The notes beneath the pieces were generated by a model that was given only the letters and a program-made list of their open reading frames with translations, was not told where the DNA came from and did not search any database. A program made the translations under genes and the position numbers. A DNA stretch of 64,000 bases from Aporrectodea caliginosa (Eukaryota > Annelida > Clitellata > Crassiclitellata > Lumbricidae), in NCBI GenBank assembly GCA_020284085.1, contig JACEVL010000461.1, positions 62,001-126,000 of the forward strand, given 5' to 3'. This document shows, piece after piece, positions 54,401 to 64,000 of the stretch; the first letter of the stretch is position 1, and each line of letters begins with the position of its first letter.

Positions 54401-57400
54401 CACAAGGCCTACTCTTTCTACCACAAGGCCTACTCCTTCAACCACAAGACCTACTCCTTCTACCACAAGGCCTACTCCTTCTACCACAGGACCTACTCCT
54501 TCTACCACAAGGCCTACTCCTTCTACCACAAGGCCTACTCCTTCTACCACAAGGCCTACTCCTTCTACCACTAAGCCTTCCCCTTCTACCACTAAGCCTT
54601 CCCCTTCTACCACAAGGCCTATTCCTTCTACTACAAGGCCTACTCCTTCTACTACAAGGCCTACTCCTTCTACTACAAGGCCTACTCCTTCTACCACAAG
54701 GCCTACTCTTTCTACCACAAGGCCTACTCCTTCTACCACAGGACCTACTCCTTCTACCACAAGGCCTACTCCTTCTACCACAAGGCCTACTCCTTCTACC
54801 GCAGGGCCTTCTCCTTCTACCACTAAGCCTTCCCCTTCTACCACAAGGCCTATTCCTTCTACTACAAGGCCTACTCCTTCTACTACAAGGCCTACTCCTT
54901 CTACCACAAGGCCTACTCCTTCTACCACAAGGCCTACTCCTTCTACCACAGGACCTACTCCTTCTACCACTGGGCCTACTCCTTCTACCACAAGGCCTAC
55001 TCCTTCTACCACAAGGCCTACTCCTTCTACCACAGGGCCTACTCCTTCTACCACAAGGCCTACTCCTTCTACCACAAGGCCTACTCCTTCTACCGCAGGG
55101 CCTACTTCTTCTACCACAAGGCCTACTCCTTCTACCACAAGGCCTACTCCTTCTACCACAAGGCCTACTCCTTCTACCACAAGGCCTTCTCCTTCTACCA
55201 CTGGGCCTACTCCTTCTACCACAAGGCCTACTCCTTCTACCACAAGGCCTACTCCTTCTACCACAAGGCCTACTCCTTCTACCACAAGGCCTTCTCCTTC
55301 TACCACTGGGCCTACTCCTTCTACCACAAGGCCTATTCCTTCTACTACAAGGCCTACTCCTTCTACCACAAGGCCTACTCCTTCTACCACAAGGCCTTCT
55401 CCTTCTACCACTGGGCCTACTCCTTCTACCACAAGGCCTATTCCTTCTACTACAAGGCCTACTCCTTCTACCACAAGGCCTACTCCATCTACCACGAGGC
55501 CTACTCCTTCTACAACAGGGCCTACTCCTTCTACCACAAGGCCTACTCTTTCTACTACAAGGCCTACTCCTAGTCGGTTTACCAGTATCACCGTTAAAAC
55601 CACAGCGAGACCTTCTACCCCAAGGCCTACATCGAGCAGGATTACCAATGTCGCTGTTAAAACCACAGCAAGACCTAGCACTGCAACTACTCCGAGCAGA
55701 ACAGCGGTGCCACCTCGTACTACTACAAGAGCAAGTTTTAACACAAGTATGTATCTACGATAAAAAAATCATACGTGATTGTAAATATTTGCCCTAGGAA
55801 AAGTCTGCACTCTAGATAGCGATAGCGAAATGGATAACACACTGGCATAGAGAGCGAGAGGTACCGAGATCGAGATCCGTAGGCGGACATGCTTTTGTAG
55901 GCTGCTATTAGCGCCGTGTATTGCAGGCTGTTTGTTCTGTTAGTAGTTAAGATTTATGTCTTCTGTCATTTGTGTTCTTGTGAATTGTTTCAATTGCATA
56001 ACTGTACACTGTAACCGGTTGCGTATGTCAACCGGATTGTTTCAATAAAGAATATTATTATTATTTATTATTATTAATATTATATATAATTATATACAAT
56101 ACATTATATATACAATACGATATATATATATATATATATGTATATTTATATCGATTGTTATAGTTCCGTTTTCTCAAAGCAACACGTTTGTGGAACCTGA
56201 GCATGGTGTCATCTCTCTCTAGGAACCTGAACATGGTGTTATCTGCTCTATAGGAACCTGACATGGTGCTATCTGCTCTAGAAACTTGAACAAGATTCAT
56301 TCATAAATTCATTTATTCATAAATTTATAGAGCACCCATTCAAGAAGATTACTCAAAGGCGCGATATGATGTCATGTCGCTTTTTAATCATCTTAGCATT
56401 GCTTGGTAACTTAAGAACTTACTGTTCTTAAATAGCAGTTGACATCGTTTAGTTTAACGCAATAAGCGATTATTATTAGTTTCTCTGAAAGATGGACACA
56501 ATACAAGTCAATTTCTGTTGCCCATAACTCTTTGCAATTCTATTTTCAACTAATAGTTTTCTTTGATATACACAGTAGCTCTTCACAACTCTGTTTATAC
56601 CAGTATTTTTCGTTTTAGAAACATACGTCGCAGCCACAATAACAGCAGCAACAACAACAGGTAAGTAAGATCAGTCACATTCTTTCATGTACAGCAATTC
56701 GTTATATATAAGCACTAATTTTTGTAACCGTGCTATTAAATCTATCAGAACTTTTAAATTTTAAATTTGCAACAGTCAATACAACACAATACAGAGCGAC
56801 CTACAAAACCATATCAAATCAAATCAAATTTCAAGTCAACTCAAATTTATTGGAATCGATTTCAGTAATTGACACATTCACAATGCACAGTGAATTATAC
56901 TTATATTATAAAGTTTACAAGTCATGCAAGTACTAATCAATAGACAATGTCCTGTAATAGGCCTATTGTGAAAATGGATGTTCAAAGTAAAAGGGTAGCT
57001 CACTAGTCATCCGCACTCAATATCATTCAATGCGATACGACACAATATCAAAGTAGTAGTAATTTCAGTTTAACGACACTATGTGATAACAAAGATCATT
57101 AGCGCCGCCCTCCTCTTTTATCTAGGCTTGGGACTGGCGCTGACAGAGTACAAGCAGTGGCGGAGTTGACAATATCAAAGCGATATAATAATGACTATAT
57201 AGCTACTAATAATGTTTCTTCAGCGACTCAGAATGCTGCCTTGTCTACACCGATCATAATCGGAATCGTCTTGAGCCTAATCGCAATCGTGGTTCTCATC
57301 ACCTTCGGAATTGTTGCCCTCATCCGCTGGTTCCTTTCTCCTCCTCTGAATCCCGTTACATCATTCCCTGCACCCCAGACAGTAAACGCGGTTGCTGAGG

Positions 57401-58371
57401 CAAAATTGAGGACAGCTATGCCCCCATCAAGCCCAGCAGACCCAATCTACTTCAGAAGGGTGTACGACCCTTCCCCCATCGACTTTCGTCCTGCGAGCTT
57501 CTACCAGCCGCAGTCGCTGACTCGGGTGCAACTCGGAATGCCGAGTACAGGGGTTAGTAAGGTGGCTTGTTTTTTTTGGAAACGTTGTCAATATTATATT
57601 GAATTTTATTGTATTTTGTGGTGTTGCATTGTATTGATTTGTAATGTAGAAATAATATAATATTCTTTTATTATTTCAAACTGACAAGTATGCAGTAAGA
57701 TTACATGATGTAGTAGTAACAGATGCTAACAAGTTAACAGGAGTCAAATTTAACTGTACGGCATCCTGCAAGGCGCTCATCTGTCCTACGGCTTATTTTA
57801 CAGTTACTTACCCCTAGGGAGTGGAAGGCTGCTGAGACTACCTTATGGGCCTAGCGAGTATCGAACCCGGGTCCATCTGATCTTCGTGCCAGCGTGTTAC
57901 CATTGTGCTGTACTGTATGGATATTTTATTGCATTGTGAGGTGTTGTGATGATGATATTCGTTTATTTAAAAAAAATATAAGTTGACATACCGCAACTTA
58001 GAACAAATAAGAAAATAGATTGTATTGATTGATTGTATGTCCGGCTTCAAGTTGGAGTGTCCAGGTAAGTAGAACTGCCTGGTTTTGTATGCACGAAGTC
58101 ACTGAGCACTGTATTCATTTGTTTTGTATCGTGCTGCATTGTGTTGCGTGGTATCGATGTCAGGCTTTCAGTCGGAGAATAACTCTGGTAGGCACAGTCA
58201 GGCTAAGACAAATTGATTCTGGTTCCTACTCGTATGGAATGAACATGAAATCAGTCATACATGTATTGATCACATTGTTATAAACGAATGAATGGCGTTA
58301 AGCATTTTCATTTCAGAATTGGGTCAGTGGAAGAAACTACCGTTCCTTTGTCCGACCATACTGATGGCGTT
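51394..58371 (+). CDS. Gene 2: small membrane mucin, complete, seven coding exons
   Basis: Gene-level entry. Joined order: 51394-51427, 51623-51676, 54071-54112, 54319-55746, 56619-56660, 57224-57552 (or 57556), 58317-58371. The product has a cleavable signal peptide, a Thr/Ser/Pro stalk dominated by a 7-residue tandem repeat, a single transmembrane helix and a Pro/Tyr-rich cytoplasmic tail. No cysteine-rich or globular domain. All internal junctions up to the membrane exon are phase 1, as in gene 1. A type I cell-surface mucin is inferred. It shares membrane-tail layout with gene 1 and leader exons with gene 3. Confidence 0.82.
51623..51676 (+). CDS. Gene 2 exon 2: signal peptide end
   Basis: Acceptor GTTTGTGTTTTAG, donor GTCAGC, 54 nt, phase 1-1. 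FALLPLIICRTTRPTSK completes a hydrophobic leader with likely cleavage near the Cys. Confidence 0.8.
51838..52155 (+). mobile_element. tRNA-derived SINE (family D)
   Basis: CAGAAATTTGTTTCGATATT, GAGACGGCAAGAGAG and CATATGCCGAGGC follow a degraded tRNA-like head. A copy begins at the matching place in gene 3 (63957). Confidence 0.7.
52475..53787 (+). mobile_element. hAT transposon, deleted copy with transposase remnants
   Basis: Ends CAGTGCTTTTTTTTAGCCGG and AAAAAAAGCACTG; perfect target duplication CATACAAT at 52467-52474 and 53788-53795. Pieces of a hAT transposase remain in order: MTKITDLWSSSSNSN at 52889, VMLGCKRGLKTLLKEKFPS and NHRLELSVGDAVEDVSGINR at about 53030-53200, HFEEAKLDPTRDKKDKCTYE at about 53350. 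Stops and deletions make it inactive. Confidence 0.93.
54071..54112 (+). CDS. Gene 2 exon 3: Thr/Ser stalk
   Basis: Acceptor TATTTTTCAG, donor GTAGGA, 42 nt, phase 1-1, ASTTKTSTKSLTT. Confidence 0.75.
54319..55746 (+). CDS. Gene 2 exon 4: mucin tandem repeat (21-bp units)
   Basis: Acceptor TCGACACAG, donor GTATGT, 1428 nt, phase 1-1, 476 codons without a stop. About 58 copies of a 21-bp unit encode PTPSTTR with variants PSPSTTG, PIPSTTR and PTLSTTR. Higher-order blocks repeat. Every unit offers several Thr/Ser O-glycosylation sites and an Arg, giving a basic stalk. Other frames are also open only because of the repeat. Confidence 0.9.
55815..56070 (+). mobile_element. tRNA-Arg-like SINE (family B)
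   Basis: GATAGCGAAATGGATAACAC head, body as in 35610-35865 including the ACCGGTTGCG variant, (ATT)n tail. Confidence 0.8.
56619..56660 (+). CDS. Gene 2 exon 5: Thr/Ala stalk
   Basis: Acceptor TTCGTTTTAG, donor GTAAGT, 42 nt, phase 1-1, TYVAATITAATTT. Confidence 0.75.
57068..57165. repeat. Dispersed repeat (partner 44938-45020)
   Basis: Both contain TTTAACGACACT, TAGCG(C/T)CGCCC and GGCTTGGGACTG in order. Confidence 0.6.
57224..57552 (+). CDS. Gene 2 exon 6: transmembrane helix and tail
   Basis: Acceptor TTTCTTCAG, phase 1 in. TPIIIGIVLSLIAIVVLITF then GIVALIRWFL is the membrane helix. The tail is Pro/Tyr-rich (PADPIYFRRVYDPSPIDFRP). Ending at 57552 (GTTAGT, phase 0) gives a good join to 58317; the stronger donor GTAAGG at 57556 would give phase 1 and a different tail. 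The phase-0 choice parallels gene 1. Confidence 0.8.
57662..57905 (-). mobile_element. tRNA-derived SINE (family C)
   Basis: Minus-strand head ACCCGGGTTCGATACTCGC; ATTATTTCAAACTGACAAG tail at the left. Confidence 0.75.
58317..58371 (+). CDS. Gene 2 last exon: cytoplasmic C-terminus
   Basis: Acceptor CATTTTCATTTCAG; in phase 0 it reads NWVSGRNYRSFVRPY then TGA at 58362-58364, with 3' UTR following. In phase 1 a longer frame of about 42 codons is open. Start and length of 3' UTR are not determined; AATAAA at 58907 is a possible poly(A) signal. Confidence 0.6.
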
Positions 58372-59375
58372 CAGCCGCAGAAGCAGAAGCATCAACAGGA
58401 ATTTCTCTTATATTATTTACATACTAGAGTCAGTACCGTCTTAACACTGTTAACAGCATGGTAGGCACTTGGCAAAGTTTCACTTCTGCCGCGCGTGGAG
58501 GCAACGCACGAGGTAATTTTTCTGGTGTTATTAATTTGGGGCCGTAGACTCGTGGGGTTCCTGGCGACTGCCCATGGGCACCCATGGGCACCATGCCTTA
58601 AGACGGCACTGGCTACAGTAGAATCGTTGGCCAGTCTTTCCTGTAAAGAAACTGTTAATTTGAACGTGAAGTCGGATCGTTTTTCCCAATATCTTTGCTG
58701 AGGGTTTTATCAATTATACTATTTGTGTCTGTAAGCGGTGGTGAAACACCTCTTGTTTAAAGAGAAATGTATACGAGAAAGCTACATCTTCAGCGGCAGA
58801 ATCATTTTTGGAAAACACAGCTTCCCCTATGGAGTGGAAGGCTGAGTCGACCTAGAGGGGCTACGGGTATTGAACCGCGTCTTTCAACATCACCAGGCTA
58901 TTCACAAATAAAGATACATTAGGAAAATAACGTCCTCTTGGTGTATGTTTGCTTTTTCTACGACCATGCCCAGACGAAGTTCTCTAATTGACACTGGCTC
59001 CACGTTTTGAGCTGCGTTTGTTTTGAACATAGAGTAAATACTACACTGAGGACGTGTATTGGCATTAGATTGATGTTTTGCTATTTTATGGTAGGGCTAC
59101 AAGGATCTATGAAAACTGTGTGTGTGTGTGTGTGTGTGCGTGTGTAGGTGTGTGTGGGTGTGTGTAGGTGTGTGTGTATGTGTGTGTGTATGTATGTGTG
59201 TAAGCCTTTGTTTGTGTCTATAGGATGATTGTTTATATAGCTCCTAGATTTTCATCAGAGGCTGTTTATTGTTCCAGCAACTAAAAAACATGAGAAAAGC
59301 ACTCGGACACATTACTGTTTCCTACATGAGGAAAAACTCATTAAGCGGTTACGTCAGTAGACTATTAGATAATTT
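58372..59375. other. 3' region of gene 2 / intergenic
   Basis: 58815-58895 is a minus-strand SINE C fragment. 59112-59210 is a (GT)n microsatellite. No further exon recognised. Confidence 0.5.
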
Positions 59376-59379
59376 TTTC

Positions 59380-60031
<652 letters not shown>

Positions 60032-60099
60032 AATAACGGTAGCACAATAATACCAGGAATGCATGATATAATAATGGACTGAAAATTGAACGCTATTTG

Positions 60100-60300
60100 G
60101 CGCTCTGACATGTAAACAGGCTCGTTTCGTGGTCCCTCGGTCTGGAACGGGCTCTCTCTGGCGCCACGTTTGCTCCCCATGGTCCACTCCTACACGTTCT
60201 ATCCTAACCAAAAAGCTGTCCTTTTCAGCCGTGCTGGGGTCAGGAGCACTTCTGAGTGGTACACTTGAAGGGGTGCTATATAAATCGTTGTAATGAATGA
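60100..60300 (+). mobile_element. LINE 3' tail
   Basis: GCTGTCCTTTTCAGCCGTGC, GGTCAGGAGCACTTCTGAGT and GTGCTATATAAATCG, like 45050-45215. Confidence 0.65.
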
Positions 60301-60434
60301 ATAAAGTAACGAACTAAACAATAGAATGGGCGAATGAAGGAATGAATGGACGAATCTATGTTTGAACGAAGTGAAGAATGAACGAATGTTGAGCTGAATT
60401 AATTGTATTCATTTTAGTGCGATGGATGAATAGT

Positions 60435-60600
60435 ATTTCATGCATTCATTCATTCTTAGAATTTATAAACCGCCTCTTCAGGCTATCTACTCAGAGGCGC
60501 TCTCGGCGCAAGCCTATTATGATGATAAGTCTCATTACGAACAAAAAAGTCAAAAATATTATATCAGTTAGTAAAACAAAGCACAATACGCTAGAAGAGT
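60435..60600 (-). mobile_element. LINE 3' end (uninterrupted copy of 34935-35330)
   Basis: CATTCATTCTTAGAATTTAT then GGCGCTCTCGGCGC and CCTATTATGATGATAAGT, CATTACGAAC. Shows the pre-insertion state of the 35021 target. Confidence 0.7.
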
Positions 60601-61211
60601 CACCACTGGCAGGCCCACGCACACGCGTGGAACCAACCAAGTATTTGGTCTGCGGAAATAGAATATAACATTCTCCCTGACACCAGAACATCGTCCATAT
60701 TCTAAAAAAGTACGATATCATTCAAGGACCTTGGCTGCTTTGTTGCACTGCTTGAACCATACATACTTAAACCAATGAAACCAGATTCTTTACAGAGGAC
60801 GCGCACTGCATGTAAATTGCTTTTGGAGACGAGTAAAAATCTGTAGAAAGGCATCTCATTTGACCGCGCGAATAGTAATTTGCCGTTGCCTCAAATAGCA
60901 GCCGACTATTCCAGGTTTTAATCTGGGCCCATATTAGTGGCCTTGGTATCGTGATACCGTTCCTTTGTCGACATCTTGGCGGTTTAGACGTCAATGGCTA
61001 TTTGCAGCCATGACAGCGGGTATGCTGTACGGTCGAGTTTTATTGAAGATTAGTTTCTACATCGTATTCATGGATGGCTGAAAGGCTTTGCTCGGGTTTA
61101 CAGTGTAGAAGTTGTCACAAGCCTACAAAGGAAATAAGTCTACTGGACGCATGAAAATGAACGAAGAGGCAATGGTAAACTGAGGAAAATCAGCCGCAAG
61201 TGCACCAGAAT

Positions 61212-61646
61212 TAGGGAACGTCCGATTGGCATTTTCTTGCTGTTTTCTGATTCCAGATACTAACCGTATATTTGGCCTGCTTTTTCGGCCGAATCCGGAG
61301 TCGATCCCATTTATGGGCAGTACATTTATTTTCATTTCCAAAGATATAATAATTAATCAAAGCTAAACCAAGGGATGTAACTGCAATGAGAGTTTATTCA
61401 CTGAACTATTTCATTATTTTACACGGACTTTCAATTATTAATTAAGAGTAAAGATTACCGAAGGAGGTCGACAAAACAGGTTACTATTTCTGTATTAATG
61501 AAAGAAGAAGAAATTGTTTTTAATCAAAAATATTACTTTTTTGGTATTTGAATCGGTCGTCCTGGGATGCTCCGATTCCGATTAATACCGATTAGTGAAA
61601 AATTCGGCCCGAACTTATTTCCGGTCGAATAATCGGCTCTTCCCTA
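61212..61646. mobile_element. hAT-like element, ACCGATT-rich ends
   Basis: Ends TAGGGAACGTCCGATTGG and CGGCTCTTCCCTA; flanks ACCAGAAT (61204-61211) and GCCAGAAT (61647-61654). Same family as 42658-43062. Confidence 0.8.
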
Positions 61647-62531
61647 GCCAGAATCAATATTTTATCGCTGCCTTGTAAACAACCAAATAAAAAGTTGCGT
61701 TTCGATATGGTTATAAGCCGCAAGCGGTTTAACGACATCCAGACCGAGAGCCCATGGCCCCATGCACCCATCGCCGCCTGCGTGCGGCTGCAACTGCATC
61801 AGACGCAAGGCAGAGCAGATAGAACTGAATATCATCAGCATAATATGATTGGCTCAGAACAGCATGTGCAGCCAGCAGTGTACTGATGTCCGACGTACAG
61901 TTTGTGCAGCAGCTGCGCTCGCGATGTTTCCTTGCACGAGCCGAAAACCCAATAAAGTAGTTAGCTTAGGCAACTGAGTTGTTCTAGTCTTGCAACGTCC
62001 TGACATTGGATTATTTGCAAGTACGTCGCATGCTGAGGAAATTTAGTTAAATCGGGTGAGAATTCAAGTTTTTATTTAGACAATTTAGTCTGTAATTGTC
62101 AGAAATACTATAAAATCTATAGGCTACTTGCAGTCTGTTCTAATTTAATCTAATCCCAGGCAGTGTCCGATTTGCCGGAAGTCGGCTTAAAATAGGGCCT
62201 ACAAAGATTAGCCTAATGATAACTTGATAGCACTTCGGCTAGCAAATAAAGCACTTTGAGATGTGTTTCAAAGGTGGCATATTTAACTCTGCAGGTATAT
62301 ACTTGCATGCATGCTCACATTCCAACGCAAATACACATACAGCCAACACATACATACGTACACATAATACTTATACATCTCTCGCACTGGAAGCGCCTCT
62401 GAATGGTGTAGCACGTTGAGTGGCGCTATATAAATTTACAGATACAATACAATACAATCCACCCAAAGATACATACGTGTATTTGTTTCAGGCAAATCTA
62501 AGCTATAATAGTTGCCGGTGTCCAATTAAAC

Positions 62532-62565
62532 ATGAAGAATGGAAACTTCGCAATTCTTGTGTTGC
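62532..62565 (+). CDS. Gene 3 exon 1: signal peptide start
   Basis: ATG in AAACATGAAG context, MKNGNFAILVL, donor GTAAGT, phase 1 out. Paralogue of 51394-51427. The rest of the gene lies beyond the window, so its ectodomain is unknown. Confidence 0.8.
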
Positions 62566-63882
62566 GTAAGTATTAACTTTCGCCGTAGACCAAATTATGT
62601 GAATTGTTATAAGACGAACCCATTGGAATTATGTGTGTAACTACTAATGTATTATGTCTGTATCGGCTAATATTTGTATCACTATGTTTAATATAACGCT
62701 TTTTTGTATAGGCCTACAATGATGTGCCGCACAAGAGCGAAGTAATTACATCATAGATCAAGAGCCGATACTTTAACCCATTTAGCCTGGATATCCCGTG
62801 TATTTTCGGGATGGGGAAATCCACTCCCTTAGCACCTATACCGGTTTGAATTGGTTAGGGATAGTATACGCCCAGCAGGCGTGGAGCCCGTATAAACTCT
62901 GGATAACATCAAATGGCCATGGCTGTTGTGCACATGCTGTAGCAGCCTGTGGAAGTCTGGGTCTAGTTACGTCATCACCGGTGGCTGCTAGCTGGCCGCC
63001 GTCGAAATCCTATTGCAGAGGTGCAATAGCCTTTTTTAATGGCGGGCCAGTGGCAATATTTTCCAGCAAGTGGCGGGCCAGGGTGCCTAAGCCCTAAGGT
63101 GCCTGAGCAAAACGGGACTCGGTGAGCCCGTCCCCAGAAAATCTTTGCGAATATAAATCTAAAACGGTGCATTTTAAAGCATACAAACGACCAAATTGTT
63201 AGGCTTAAAAAATCTTAATTTTCATCTTTATTATCAGTCACGAACATCACATAAAACTCACTTTAAGCCTTAAAAATGGCATTTGAACTTTTATTCTCAA
63301 ATTGTATAGTCTTATAGCCTAGGCAAGGTTCCGTGGGCCAGAAACGCGGGCCGGTGCTCTTTGACACCTCTGCAATATAGGGCGTCGGTATTTATACAGA
63401 CATTCAGACAAATAGTTGTCAGTAGTTAAGTAGTAGTTAAGTTTAGTAGTTAAGAGTCATATGTTTTGAACTAATATTGTTCCCTTTGCAAGTTTCAGTT
63501 TTGTAGTCTGTTCTAAGACACGTACTTTAAGTTATCTGTTCCGTCCATATTTACTACCTGGTAATTGGGGTCCCTCCTCTAAGCGGGATTCTTATCCCTT
63601 CTGGGGCCCCATTGTTGCCTACGTTCCAATGATTTGTTTTCTTTGCTGAGTTTATGTTTGTCTATTGTTTGCACTATATTGATTTGCTGTGTTTATGTTT
63701 GTATAATATTGGTTCACAAAGGTTTCAATAAATAAAATGAAATGAAAAAAAATTCTGAAATAGCACTGTTAAAAGCAATTGCTTACCTGTCAATAGGCAG
63801 AAGAGAAGTAGGACGAAAGAAGATAGCATTTAAATATGTAAACAAATAATGTTATCTAATGATTGTGTTGTTTGTGTTTTAG
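62566..63882. other. Gene 3 intron 1
   Basis: No exon seen. 63555-63750 is a LINE 3' UTR (GGGGTCCCTCCTCTAAGCGG, CAATAAATAAAATG tail). Confidence 0.6.
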
Positions 63883-63936
63883 TCATCGCATTACTGCCTC
63901 TTATCACGTGCAGAACAGTGAAAACAACCAAGAAAC
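63883..63936 (+). CDS. Gene 3 exon 2: signal peptide end
   Basis: Acceptor GTTTGTGTTTTAG, donor GTAACT, 54 nt, phase 1-1. IALLPLITCRTVKTTKK, paralogue of 51623-51676. Confidence 0.8.
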
Positions 63937-64000
63937 GTAACTTTCTTAAAACCAGTTTTCATTGCATCATGTCGCATTGAGGGTGTTCGACAGTGTGAAA

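Larger units (their letters stand above)
61890..63940 (+). repeat. Segmental duplication, copy 2 (partner 50030-51680)
   Basis: Contains the same ordered blocks as copy 1, ending with the two leader exons of gene 3. The copy lacks the 50255-50950 insertion but has a longer first intron with a LINE tail. Confidence 0.8.

Noticed and set aside
54287..55744. Minus-strand and second plus-strand long frames in the 21-bp repeat
   Set aside because: The 21-bp unit has no stop in several frames. Only one frame agrees with both splice sites in phase 1 and with a mucin composition.

Overview
This is animal nuclear DNA. It has GT-AG introns, symmetric phase-1 modular exons, extracellular domains found only in Metazoa (NIDO, AMOP, calcium-binding EGF) and a heavy load of tRNA-derived SINEs, LINE fragments, hAT-type MITEs and microsatellites. 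The sequence does not fix the species; an invertebrate with SINE-rich introns fits best. All recognisable genes are on the + strand.

Gene 1 (about 1122-43886, 5' end outside the window) encodes a very large mucin-like type I membrane protein. In order it has: Ser/Thr/Pro-rich mucin exons (1122-4894); a first array of 35-residue six-cysteine modules, one per exon (6082-9119); a second mucin block (9683-12823), one exon of which is broken by a MITE and frameshifts; a second module array (14365-17260); a NIDO domain (21260-24223); an AMOP-like exon and a beta-rich region (25139-28089); a run of EGF-like exons (29012-34686); a short stalk exon; a third module array (37330-42014); another stalk exon; and a transmembrane plus Pro/Tyr-rich cytoplasmic exon (43507 onward). 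Outside the NIDO-to-28089 section nearly every exon begins and ends in phase 1, so exons can be duplicated, lost or skipped without shifting the frame. The sequence shows this happening: near-identical module-plus-intron copies, dead modules, a module with a lost donor site, and a 97-bp minisatellite that multiplies a 3' splice site.

Gene 2 (51394-58371) is a complete small membrane mucin: signal peptide, Thr/Ser/Pro stalk with about 58 copies of a 7-residue repeat, one transmembrane helix and a Pro/Tyr-rich tail. Gene 3 (62532 to beyond 64000) begins with two leader exons closely matching those of gene 2, inside a duplicated block of at least about 1.5 kb. The window therefore looks like part of a tandem cluster of membrane mucins.

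Intergenic DNA (43887-51393 and 58372-62531) and large introns hold transposons. Several hAT-type insertions keep exact 8-bp target duplications (39128-39293, 45971-46161, 48723-49267, 50373-50917, 52475-53787); the last carries remnants of a hAT transposase. No functional RNA gene, CRISPR array or prokaryotic feature was seen. Exon calls rest on reading frame, splice motifs and phase agreement; no transcript evidence was available.
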